Below, piece after piece: positions 33,084-40,635 of a stretch of DNA of 64,000 nt. Both the position numbers and the translations under genes were made by a program. The notes beneath the pieces are model-generated. The model saw only the letters and a list, made by a program, of their open reading frames with translations, was not told the origin of the DNA and made no database searches. The stretch lies in contig JBOGWS010000079.1 of NCBI GenBank assembly GCA_050693895.1, forward strand, positions 1 through 64,000, given 5' to 3'. The stretch comes from WHSV01 sp050693895. Lineage in GTDB: Bacteria; Actinomycetota; CADDZG01; WHSQ01. Position 1 is the first letter of the stretch; each line of letters starts with the position of its first letter.

Positions 33084-33982
33084 AGGCCGAAGAGAGAGGC
33101 GCTTTCGACGGACGCGGTGCGCCATAGGATCATCGACAAACCGACGATCAGAACGGCGAGTATCGAGGCGCTCGCGATCAAGGGACTCGGTTTGGTGCGC
33201 TTGCGGTCCATCAGGCCGCCCAGTGCCAGTCCGCCGACCAGGCCCCCGATGTGGGCCCAGTTGTTGATTCCCTGCACCGTGAATCCGAACAGAAGATTGA
33301 TCCCGACGAAGAAGAGCAGCCCGCGCAAATAGTCGCCGAGCGCGGCCGAATGGCGCCTCTTGAAGAGGTAGGCGATGAGGATGCCGACCACTCCGAACAC
33401 GGCTCCCGAGGCGCCCAGTGAGGGAGAGCCGAAGGGACCGAAGACGTAGGAGAAGGCGTTGCCCATCAGGCCCGCGGTCAAGTACATGGCAAGGAAGGTC
33501 GGCGTTCCGTAGAGCTGCTCGACCTCGGGTCCGTAGATGTACAGGATGTAGCAGTTCAGGAGGATGTGGAAGAGGAAGAAGCTTCCCCCGTCCGCGTGCA
33601 TGAACATCGAGGTGATGAGGCGCCACCACTCGCCGTCCGCCACAAGCGGAGGAAAGTCGATGAAGCGCTCGGTGAATCCGGGCACCAGTAGCTGGGTGAG
33701 CCACACCACCACGTTGATGCCGATGATCGAGTAGACGCCCGGCGCGTTGGCTCTCAGAGCCCTCCGGACCTTGGGCGCGGATTTGCGCGCCTGGGCCACG
33801 CACTCGGGGCAGTGCTGCCCCACCGAGGCGGGTATGGCGCAGCGCCCGCAGATCGGCCGTTCACAGCGCGAGCAGCGAAGCCGTGTCGGCGTCCTCGGGT
33901 GTCCGTAGCAGTAGAGCTGCTCGGACTCGTCGATAACTTGACTCTGGTTCGGGTCGGGCGGTGGTTGACTCACGCGACCCAT
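33080..33982 (-). CDS. Rhomboid-family intramembrane serine protease with N-terminal zinc finger
   Basis: The 300-residue protein begins with a cytosolic B-box-like zinc finger (CYGHPRTPTRLRCSRCERP, then CGRC and CPEC). A rhomboid core follows: WWRLITSMFMHAD, HILLNCYIL, the serine nucleophile in GASGAVFGVVG and the catalytic histidine in NWAHIGGLVGGL. About six to seven membrane helices are seen. Rhomboids cleave transmembrane substrates. The frame is open much further upstream, but the ATG at 33982 is the first that does not run into the divergent gene. Confidence 0.88.
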   Translation of the reverse strand: MGRVSQPPPDPNQSQVIDESEQLYCYGHPRTPTRLRCSRCERPICGRCAIPASVGQHCPECVAQARKSAPKVRRALRANAPGVYSIIGINVVVWLTQLLVPGFTERFIDFPPLVADGEWWRLITSMFMHADGGSFFLFHILLNCYILYIYGPEVEQLYGTPTFLAMYLTAGLMGNAFSYVFGPFGSPSLGASGAVFGVVGILIAYLFKRRHSAALGDYLRGLLFFVGINLLFGFTVQGINNWAHIGGLVGGLALGGLMDRKRTKPSPLIASASILAVLIVGLSMILWRTASVESASLFGL

Positions 33983-34054
33983 CGTGCCACAAGGGAATTT
34001 CTTCTCTTGCCGGATATCCCGCAGATTCGCCACCTCATCAATGACGATGTACAT

Positions 34055-34768
34055 ATGGTCACTGAGCTCAGGGTTGCGACCTACAACCTTCATCACTGCG
34101 AGGGCCTCGACGGGAAAGTCGACATCGAGCGCGCAGCGCAGGCGTTGACCGGCGCGGGGGCCGAGGTCTTGGGCTTCCAGGAGATCGACGACGGGCTGTC
34201 TCGCAGCGGGAAAGCCAACCAGGCCGCGGAGCTGGGCGAGCGCCTCGGCTTCGACATCGCCTTCCACCCGACCCTCGAGCGGGGTGGTGGGCGGTACGGC
34301 CTTGGATTCGGGGCCGTGGGGGAGCTCGAGACCCATTTCGAGCGGCTTCCGCGTCGCGGAGGCGAGGAGGCGCGCGGCGCCATCGTCGCCAGAGCAAGCG
34401 GCGTCTGGTTCGTCGTCACGCACCTCTCGACCGATCGCATAAGCCGTGCCACTCAGACCCGGGCCCTCGCGTCCATCGCCTCGGGACTGGACGGCCCGGT
34501 GCTTCTGATGGGCGACCTCAACCAGTCGGGAGGCTCTCTCGCCCCCTTGGCCGAGGCGGGCCTCGTCTCGGATGGGCTCCGCCATGCCACGCTCCAGTAC
34601 TCCCTGCCGGGCGGGCTGCTGCGCGTACTGGGCGCGTTCGGACTGCCGAGACCCAAGCACCTCGACCACGTGCTCGCCGGAGGAGGCGCTCGCGTCCTGC
34701 GTTCCTGGACGGTCGCCTCCAAGGCATCGGACCACCTGCCGCTGGTTGCCGAGATCCGGGTCCCCTGA
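34055..34768 (+). CDS. Endonuclease/exonuclease/phosphatase-family hydrolase
   Basis: The 237-residue protein has the EEP fold: LRVATYNLHH at the start, the metal-binding glutamate in LGFQEIDDG, FVVTHLS, LLMGDLNQ and a final SDHLPLVAEI with the catalytic Asp-His. These proteins cleave phosphodiester or phosphomonoester bonds of DNA, lipids or sugars. No signal peptide is visible with the ATG at 34055, and the open frame further upstream is antisense to the rhomboid gene. Substrate unknown. Confidence 0.82.
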   Translation: MVTELRVATYNLHHCEGLDGKVDIERAAQALTGAGAEVLGFQEIDDGLSRSGKANQAAELGERLGFDIAFHPTLERGGGRYGLGFGAVGELETHFERLPRRGGEEARGAIVARASGVWFVVTHLSTDRISRATQTRALASIASGLDGPVLLMGDLNQSGGSLAPLAEAGLVSDGLRHATLQYSLPGGLLRVLGAFGLPRPKHLDHVLAGGGARVLRSWTVASKASDHLPLVAEIRVP

Positions 34769-34794
34769 CGCTTTTGTTGAGGATGTTGTTATTG

Positions 34795-34811
34795 TTAAGC
34801 TCTGAGCTTAA
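34795..34811. promoter_or_regulatory. Perfect palindrome before the lipoprotein-kinase operon
   Basis: TTAAGCTC-T-GAGCTTAA is a perfect 8+1+8 inverted repeat in an AT-rich stretch that is unusual for this genome, 33 bp before the lipoprotein start. It is likely an operator or promoter-associated element. Confidence 0.45.
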
Positions 34812-34844
34812 AGTAAACGATCAATCACCCGCCGGGAGGAAGAT

Positions 34845-35255
34845 GTGAGGATTCCGGGGAGCCGCCTCGCCGCGGTCGTCGTCCTTGCCTCTGTCACGCT
34901 GTCCGCCTGTGGCTCGGGGGAAGGCGAGGAGGCACTGGCCGCGGCTCGACAGCGGGCCGAGGATGCGCTTCAGGGACTTCGGGAGCTCGAGCAGCGAACC
35001 GACGAGCTCGAGACCGAGCTGCGCGATCTTCGAGCGGAAGGCGACGACGCCACGTCTCGGCTGGATGCCCTCGCGGCGAAGCTCAACAAGAAGACCGAGA
35101 AGCTCGAGGCCTCGATCGCGGACGCAGAGAGCTCGGCATCGTCCGCGGCTGGAGAGGCCGGAGACGCCGTCGGCGTCGCCGGCGAAGCGGCGCGCGAGAT
35201 ATCGATCCTCACCAACCGGCTCAATTATCACCTTCGCAATCACGGAGGTGAGTAG
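34845..35255 (+). CDS. Small coiled-coil lipoprotein
   Basis: The 136-residue protein has a lipoprotein signal peptide with the lipobox LSACG near residue 22. A long charged heptad-rich helix (about 35-85) follows, then an Ala/Gly-rich stretch and LTNRLNYHLRNH at the C-terminus. It is predicted to be anchored outside the membrane. The gene is 2 bp from the PASTA kinase gene, so it may be a partner or extracytoplasmic regulator of that kinase. GGGAGGAAGAT precedes the GTG. Confidence 0.75.
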   Translation: MRIPGSRLAAVVVLASVTLSACGSGEGEEALAAARQRAEDALQGLRELEQRTDELETELRDLRAEGDDATSRLDALAAKLNKKTEKLEASIADAESSASSAAGEAGDAVGVAGEAAREISILTNRLNYHLRNHGGE

Positions 35256-35257
35256 GC

Positions 35258-37111
35258 ATGAAGGTCATGCGGGATCTCGTCGGTGAGTGCCTCTCGGATC
35301 GTTACAGACTCATCAAGCGACTCGCCGGTGGGGGAATGGGCGAGGTCTATCGGGGTCACGACCTCCTCCTGGACAGGCCGGTCGCTGTGAAGGTCCTGCA
35401 GTCGCGACTTGCGGCCGACCCCGAGCACCTCGAGCGCTTCAAGGCCGAGGCGCGTTCGGCCGCTCGTTTCAGCCATCCCTGCGTCGTTGCCGTGTACGAC
35501 TGGGGCAACGAGGGCGACGACACCTACTACATGGTCATGGAGTATGTCTCCGGGAGCGACCTCAGGGATCTGCTCGTGCGGCGCGGGGAGATCGAGCACG
35601 GTGTCGTCCTCGAGATCATGGCCGAGGTGTGCGACGCTCTCGAGGCCGCCCACTTGGTCGGGCTCGTGCATCGCGACATCAAGCCCGAGAACATCCTCAT
35701 CGCGCGCGACGGGAAGGTAAAGGTCGCCGATTTCGGAATTGCAATCGTCGCGGATGCGGACCGGTCGAGCTCGGGGACGATCCTGGGGACGCTTCGATAT
35801 CTGTCGCCCGAGCAGGCCCAGGGTCACGAGGCTACAAGGCTCTCCGACGTCTGGGCGGCCGGCGCGGTCCTGGCTGAGTTGCTCACAGGTCGCCCGCCCG
35901 CGCATGGCTCGGGGACGGAAGCCCTAAAGCTCCGCGCCCGCCAGGAACCCACGAGACCCTCCGACCTCGACCCCACGATTCCCGAAGAGATTGATGCGAT
36001 CGTTATGCGCGCCTGCGCTCTCGATCCCGAGCACAGGTACGCGAATGCAGCCGAGATGGGCGACGCAATCAGAGCTGCGAATGCCGAGTCGTGGGGACGC
36101 AAGGCGCCGGTGGTCGGCGACATGTTCGAAGACGTCACGAGCGAAGTTCGACTCGTTGATATGGAGCCGACGTCGTTCGATCCGAAGTCGAAGAAGGCTC
36201 GCGCCCGGCGACTCGAAAGAATGCGAGCCCGTCGTCGTACCGTCGTGCTCAGTGGAATCCTCGCCATTCTTCTCGCCTTCGGTGGAGCGCGCGCGATAGC
36301 GGCTTTCACCGCGCCGGACCGAGTGGATGTTCCATCGCTCGAGGGAATGTCACGGGCGCGCGCTGCGGCAACCATCGAGGGTCTGGGTCTCGAACTGAGA
36401 GTCGAGCGACGCGAGCAGTCGCGCACGGTCGATGAGGGAGATGTGGTCAGTCAACTCCCCTCAAGAGGAACTCTCCTCGAAGGCGAGCGCGTGAGCGTGG
36501 TGCTCTCGTCCGGAGCGCCCAAGGTGAACGTCCCCGACCTCACCGGAATGAACAAGTCGCAGCTTCGGGTGCGCCTCAATGCGAGCGGTCTGGAGCTGGG
36601 CGATACCTCGAGCGAGTTTTCGCTCGAACCCGAGGGCACGGTGGTGTCACAGAGGCCGGCGGATCGAAAGGCCGAGTGGGGGAGCTTTGTCTCGGTCGTC
36701 TTCAGCAAGGGGCCTCAATCGCTCGATGTCCCGCAGGTCGCCGGACTCGAATACGCCGCAGCGGCCAAGGCGCTCAAGCGGTCGGGATTCCTCCCCGTGC
36801 GTGTGGAGTCCTACTCGGACGATGTCGCCGATGGCCGCGTCGCGTCCGTCGAACCCGGCGAAGGCGTCTCGATTCCCGAGGGGAGCGAGGTCAAGGTCTA
36901 CGTTTCGATCGGTCCGGAGTTCGCCAAGCTCACGATGCCCGACGTTCGCAACCTGTCGCTCGACGACGCGAGAACGAGACTCGAGAGCAAGGGACTGAGG
37001 GTCGACGTAGTGCAGTCGTGTGGTGACAACGGGACGATGGTCGTCGATACCGACCCGTTTGCCGGCGTGACGGTCCGCGAGAACGACGTCGTGGCTCTGT
37101 TCGTCTGTTAA
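35258..37111 (+). CDS. PASTA-domain Ser/Thr protein kinase (PknB-type)
   Basis: The 617-residue receptor kinase has a Hanks kinase domain (about 13-270): GGGMGEVYRG, VAVKVL, VHRDIKPENIL, ADFGIA, LGTLRYLSPEQ. A basic juxtamembrane region follows, then one membrane helix (~327-348) and four extracellular PASTA repeats (~353-617). The last contains a cysteine pair (VVQSCGDNG...FVC). PASTA kinases sense peptidoglycan fragments and control division and cell-wall synthesis. Unusually, no FtsW, PBP or phosphatase gene is adjacent; the partner here is a lipoprotein. Confidence 0.92.
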   Translation: MKVMRDLVGECLSDRYRLIKRLAGGGMGEVYRGHDLLLDRPVAVKVLQSRLAADPEHLERFKAEARSAARFSHPCVVAVYDWGNEGDDTYYMVMEYVSGSDLRDLLVRRGEIEHGVVLEIMAEVCDALEAAHLVGLVHRDIKPENILIARDGKVKVADFGIAIVADADRSSSGTILGTLRYLSPEQAQGHEATRLSDVWAAGAVLAELLTGRPPAHGSGTEALKLRARQEPTRPSDLDPTIPEEIDAIVMRACALDPEHRYANAAEMGDAIRAANAESWGRKAPVVGDMFEDVTSEVRLVDMEPTSFDPKSKKARARRLERMRARRRTVVLSGILAILLAFGGARAIAAFTAPDRVDVPSLEGMSRARAAATIEGLGLELRVERREQSRTVDEGDVVSQLPSRGTLLEGERVSVVLSSGAPKVNVPDLTGMNKSQLRVRLNASGLELGDTSSEFSLEPEGTVVSQRPADRKAEWGSFVSVVFSKGPQSLDVPQVAGLEYAAAAKALKRSGFLPVRVESYSDDVADGRVASVEPGEGVSIPEGSEVKVYVSIGPEFAKLTMPDVRNLSLDDARTRLESKGLRVDVVQSCGDNGTMVVDTDPFAGVTVRENDVVALFVC

Positions 37112-37542
37112 CTCAGAACGCCCCAGGCGGTCAGCAGTTCCACGAAGCGCGGGGTGCACTCGAGCAAAGCGATGTCATCCAACGGGACCCAACGGGCCCG
37201 GTCAACGTCGTCGCCCGGGCGGGGCTCGTCCGCACCGTTGTAGGTCGCCCTGAAGTCCATGATGACGTAGTGGCTGTCGTCGCCGATGACCTCGAAGTAA
37301 CCAGCGAGATCGCCGACATCGACCTTCAGTCCGGTCTCCTCTTCGACCTCGCGTCTCAGTGCATCGGCCAGGTACTCCGACCTCTCGACCTTTCCACCGG
37401 GGACCGACCAGAGCCCCAGCGCCGGTTGTTGCGCGCGCCGAACCATCAATAGGTGACCGTCGCGCACGACGATGGCGCCCACTCCGAGAGTAGGTGGCGC
37501 GGCCGTGGGGGCCGTTTGGTGGTTCGTCGTCGTTTCGTTCAT
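37108..37542 (-). CDS. NUDIX hydrolase
   Basis: The 144-residue protein contains the Nudix box GGKVERSEYLADALRREVEEETG, matching Gx5Ex7REUxEExGU, after VGAIVVRDGHLLMVRRAQQPALGLWSVP. It resembles ADP-ribose or NADH pyrophosphatases and MutT-like enzymes; the substrate is open. The ATG at 37542 follows a hydrophilic T/P/A-rich start. It is divergent from the EamA gene, and GTAGGCTAC between them provides TANNNT hexamers on both strands. The stop overlaps that of the PASTA kinase (TTAA). Confidence 0.85.
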   Translation of the reverse strand: MNETTTNHQTAPTAAPPTLGVGAIVVRDGHLLMVRRAQQPALGLWSVPGGKVERSEYLADALRREVEEETGLKVDVGDLAGYFEVIGDDSHYVIMDFRATYNGADEPRPGDDVDRARWVPLDDIALLECTPRFVELLTAWGVLS

Positions 37543-37566
37543 GTCCACACGTAGGCTACGTCGTTC

Positions 37567-38484
37567 ATGGAGACGTCGGTTGATAGAACTACGGGTCAGC
37601 GCCCCGCCTGGGCCGTGTGGGCCATTCTCACGGTCGGGATCTTGGGCGTTTCCGTTTCGGCCATCCTCATCCGTTACGCGAGCGTCGACGGTAACGGGGA
37701 TGCCCACCCCCTGTCCATCTCCTTCTGGAGATGCGCGCTCGGTGCTTTGGCACTCGTTCCGTTCGCTCGGTGGAAGAAGAGAGGAACGACCCCGGACACA
37801 ATCAAGTTCTCCGTCATAGCGGGGTTCTTCCTCGCGCTTCACTTCGCGTCGTGGATCACTTCGGTGGGAATGACGAGTGTTGCCTCCTCGGTGCTTCTCG
37901 TGTCCACAACGCCTGTGTTCACGGCGATCGTTGCCTGGTTCGCATTCAAGGAACGTCTGCAGACACTGGGATGGATCGGAATCGCTTTGACACTCGTTGG
38001 AGTAGGGCTGATCGGTGGTGGAGACTTCGGTGGATCATCGGGCCTGGGGAACTTGCTTGCTCTCATCGGAGGTGCGACCGCAGGGGGTTACCTGATCATC
38101 GGGGCCAGGGCCCGCCGTACGTTGGGAATCGTCGAGTACGCGGTCATCACCTACACGACGGCGGGTCTGCTTCTGGTGGTCGTTTGCCTCATTGGTGATG
38201 TCCCTCTGTGGGGTTATGGGGCTCAGACGTGGTGGGCGATAGTCGGAAGCGTGATCGGTCCTCAGTTGCTGGGACACACCTTGATCAATGCCACGCTCTC
38301 GGACATCGACACAACGACGGTGGCGGTGACGATCATGGCCGAGCCGATCATCGCAACGGCTCTCGCGTACTTCACGTTTTCGGAGGTCCCGTCGTTACTG
38401 ATCTACCCCGGTGGAGCCTTGATCCTCATGGGCATCTACCTTGTGACCAAGGTGAGCAAGGAACCCGGAGTGCCGCTCGAATGA
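37567..38484 (+). CDS. EamA/DMT-superfamily transporter
   Basis: The 305-residue protein has ten predicted membrane helices in two EamA repeats, with SISFWRCALGALALVPF in the first, VASSVLLVSTTPVFTAIVAWFAFKERL in the middle and VAVTIMAEPIIATALAYFTFSEVPS in the second. Members export amino acids, nucleobases or other metabolites. The substrate is unknown. Its stop overlaps the folP-like start (ATGA), so the two are translationally coupled. Confidence 0.85.
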   Translation: METSVDRTTGQRPAWAVWAILTVGILGVSVSAILIRYASVDGNGDAHPLSISFWRCALGALALVPFARWKKRGTTPDTIKFSVIAGFFLALHFASWITSVGMTSVASSVLLVSTTPVFTAIVAWFAFKERLQTLGWIGIALTLVGVGLIGGGDFGGSSGLGNLLALIGGATAGGYLIIGARARRTLGIVEYAVITYTTAGLLLVVVCLIGDVPLWGYGAQTWWAIVGSVIGPQLLGHTLINATLSDIDTTTVAVTIMAEPIIATALAYFTFSEVPSLLIYPGGALILMGIYLVTKVSKEPGVPLE

Positions 38485-39335
38485 TCAAGCACGCGCGCGG
38501 CCATCTGTCCACAGATCGCTGTCTCGTCATGGGCATCGTCAACAGGACGCCCGATTCGTTCTACGACGGTGGCCGGATGGATGTCGTCGAGGCCACGGAG
38601 CATGCTCTGGGACTGGTCGCCGCGGGAGCGGACATCCTCGATGTGGGTGGGGTGAAAGCGGGACCGGGTGAGTTCGTGCCCGAAACCGAGGAGCTGGAGC
38701 GAGTCCAACCACTGATCGCCCGGCTCCTCGCCAGGACCGACGTGCCGATATCGGTCGAGACCGCTCAGCCGAGTATCGCGAAGGCATCGATCGAGGCGGG
38801 AGCCTCAATGATCAACGACGTCAGCGGGCTCGCGGATGAGGGCCTCGCGCGCGTGTGCGCTCGTACTGGAGCGTCGCTGGTCGTTATGCACCACGGAGGA
38901 CAGATTCGTGGCCGCCCTCGTCATCCGAGCTACGACGACGTCGTGATCGATGTCATCGAGGAGTTCGAGCGATGTGCAGAGATTGCGACACTCGCAGGAG
39001 TACGCGACGACCAGTTGATCGTGGACCCCGGGCTCGACTTTGGGAAGACGACCTACCACTCGCTGGAGATCATGAGGCGCCTCGATGAGCTGACGGCCCT
39101 CGACTGGCCCGTTCTCGTCGCGCCCTCGCGCAAGGACGTGATCGGTGAAACGCTTGCCCTTGAACCGGGTCAGCGGCTCGAAGGAACGCTTGCCCTAGTG
39201 GGAATGAGCGTGATGGCTTCAGCGGCGATCGTGCGAGTTCACGACGTCGAGGCAAGTGTGCGAGTCGTCAGGATGACGGAAGCGGTAATGGGCCGTCGGG
39301 CCCCCGCGGATCCCGTTCGAGGATTGTGGGATTGA
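38481..39335 (+). CDS. FolP2-type dihydropteroate synthase paralogue
   Basis: The 284-residue TIM-barrel protein has MGIVNRTPDSFYDGG, DVGGVKAGPGEFV, INDVSG, DPGLDFGKTTYHSLEI, SRKDVIGET and RLEGTLA. NRTPDSFYD and especially GGVKAGPG (canonical DHPS has GGESTRPG) match the mycobacterial FolP2 branch. FolP2 of M. leprae is reported not to have DHPS activity. So a folate role should not be assumed from the fold. The classical folK/folB neighbours are absent. Confidence 0.82.
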   Translation: MIKHARGHLSTDRCLVMGIVNRTPDSFYDGGRMDVVEATEHALGLVAAGADILDVGGVKAGPGEFVPETEELERVQPLIARLLARTDVPISVETAQPSIAKASIEAGASMINDVSGLADEGLARVCARTGASLVVMHHGGQIRGRPRHPSYDDVVIDVIEEFERCAEIATLAGVRDDQLIVDPGLDFGKTTYHSLEIMRRLDELTALDWPVLVAPSRKDVIGETLALEPGQRLEGTLALVGMSVMASAAIVRVHDVEASVRVVRMTEAVMGRRAPADPVRGLWD

Positions 39336-39423
39336 TCCACTCGATCACGGCCTCGGCAACGAGTTCCGCCGGGATCTGATACTGGCCCGATACAATTTCC
39401 GACCGCAGCTCTGAAATCTCCAT
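39268..39423 (-). CDS. Possible FlgM-like small protein
   Basis: A 51-codon frame from ATG 39423. Its first 30 residues, MEISELRSEIVSGQYQIPAE then LVAEAVIEWI, resemble the sigma-binding helix pattern of FlgM-type anti-sigma factors (xLRxxIxxGxYxxxxxxVAxA). The rest is Pro-rich and lies antisense to the end of the folP2-like gene. No Shine-Dalgarno sequence is seen and no flagellar gene is near. It may be real, or a chance frame in an otherwise empty 140-bp gap. Confidence 0.35.
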   Translation of the reverse strand: MEISELRSEIVSGQYQIPAELVAEAVIEWINPTILERDPRGPDGPLPLPSS

Positions 39424-39475
39424 TCTGCGTTGATATCGGCAGATTCGCCGATCGAGTTGATAGGTTTTTGTAACT

Positions 39476-39862
39476 ATGTCGAAGCGCGTGTTGGTCGTTG
39501 AAGACGAAGAGGCGGTCCGCGAGCTCGAGAAGTTCATTCTCGAGCAGCACGGCTACGAGGTCATGGAGGCCAGGGACGGACTCGAGGGATTGACCAAGGC
39601 CGAGTTTCGCAAGCCCGATCTCATCTTGCTGGACCTGATGATGCCCGACGTGTCCGGGGGCCGGATGTTCGACGAGATGCGGCATCACCCGGCGACCAAG
39701 AACATCCCGATCGTTGTCGTAACCGGCAAGCCGGACGCGCACGAGATGTTCGACGATGCGATCGGCGAAGACAACGTCATCATGAAGCCGTTCGAGGCCG
39801 ATGCACTTATCGAACGCATCCGATCTCATATCGGCGACCCCGTTAACGGCGACCCAGAGTGA
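39476..39862 (+). CDS. Single-domain response regulator (CheY-like)
   Basis: The 128-residue receiver has the acidic pair in VVEDEEA, the phospho-acceptor aspartate in ILLDLMMPDVSG, IVVVTGK with the conserved Thr, and the lysine in IMKPFEADAL. There is no output domain. It overlaps the prepilin peptidase by 4 bp, which suggests a link to type IV pilus or secretion control. No cognate kinase is adjacent. Confidence 0.9.
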   Translation: MSKRVLVVEDEEAVRELEKFILEQHGYEVMEARDGLEGLTKAEFRKPDLILLDLMMPDVSGGRMFDEMRHHPATKNIPIVVVTGKPDAHEMFDDAIGEDNVIMKPFEADALIERIRSHIGDPVNGDPE

Positions 39863-40635
39863 CGCTCGGCGTCATTCTGGCCTTTCTATTGGGTCTCATC
39901 TTCGGCAGCTTCGGAACTGTTGCCGCCCACCGCATCCCGCGCCGCGAAACGATTGTTACGGGTCGTTCCAAGTGCCCCAACTGCGGCCGCCAGATCAAGG
40001 CACACGAGAACGTACCCGTCGTGAGCTACCTCGTCTTAAGAGGGAGATGCCCCGGGTGTGGCGCGAGGATCTCGCTCCGTTATCCGCTGACCGAACTCGC
40101 GACGGGCGTTCTGTTCGCGCTCGCAGTCGTGAAGTTCGGGGTCACGATAACGGCCGTGGTCTATGCGGCCTTCTTCTGGGTCCTCGTGGTTCTGACGGTC
40201 ATTGACCTCGAGCACAAGCTCCTGCCGAACCGCGTCGTCTATCCGACTTTCGTCGCGGGTTGGGCCGGGATCGTGATTGCGGCGCTGGTTGATGGAGACA
40301 CCGCGCGATTGAGAAGCGCGGCTCTGGGAGCCGTGGTCTTTGGTGGGTTCTTCTTCGTGGTTGCGTTCGTCTATCCGGCCGGCATGGGGGGAGGGGATGT
40401 CAAGCTCGCCTTCGTGCTCGGCACCTTCGTGGGTTACGCGGGTGGAGTTGGGGCGGTCCTGGCCGGCATGTTTGCTTCCTTCCTTCTGGGAGGAGTGATC
40501 GGAATCATCGCGATGAGGGTCTCGGGCAAGGGGCGGAAAACGCAGATTCCCTTCGGCCCATTTCTGGCGCTAGGGAGCGTGATCGCCGTTTTTCTGGGCG
40601 AGCGGATCGCCGAAGGCTACGTCGAGTTTCTCTAA
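39859..40635 (+). CDS. pilD: Prepilin peptidase (A24, PilD-like)
   Basis: The 258-residue protein has the N-terminal methyltransferase-type region with two CxxC pairs (CPNCGRQIKAHENVPVVSYL and CPGCGARISLRYPLTE). Multiple membrane helices follow, with the aspartates of the peptidase in VIDLEHKLLPN and GMGGGDVKLA. It cleaves and N-methylates prepilins, and fits pilT at 3.5 kb. The GTG start overlaps the response regulator. The stop overlaps the convergent regulator gene (CTAA). Confidence 0.92.
   Translation: MTLGVILAFLLGLIFGSFGTVAAHRIPRRETIVTGRSKCPNCGRQIKAHENVPVVSYLVLRGRCPGCGARISLRYPLTELATGVLFALAVVKFGVTITAVVYAAFFWVLVVLTVIDLEHKLLPNRVVYPTFVAGWAGIVIAALVDGDTARLRSAALGAVVFGGFFFVVAFVYPAGMGGGDVKLAFVLGTFVGYAGGVGAVLAGMFASFLLGGVIGIIAMRVSGKGRKTQIPFGPFLALGSVIAVFLGERIAEGYVEFL

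Noticed and set aside
33983..34735. N-terminal extension of the rhomboid frame
   Set aside because: It overlaps the divergent EEP gene, has low-complexity Ser/Arg/Gly content, and the zinc finger and rhomboid core start after ATG 33982.
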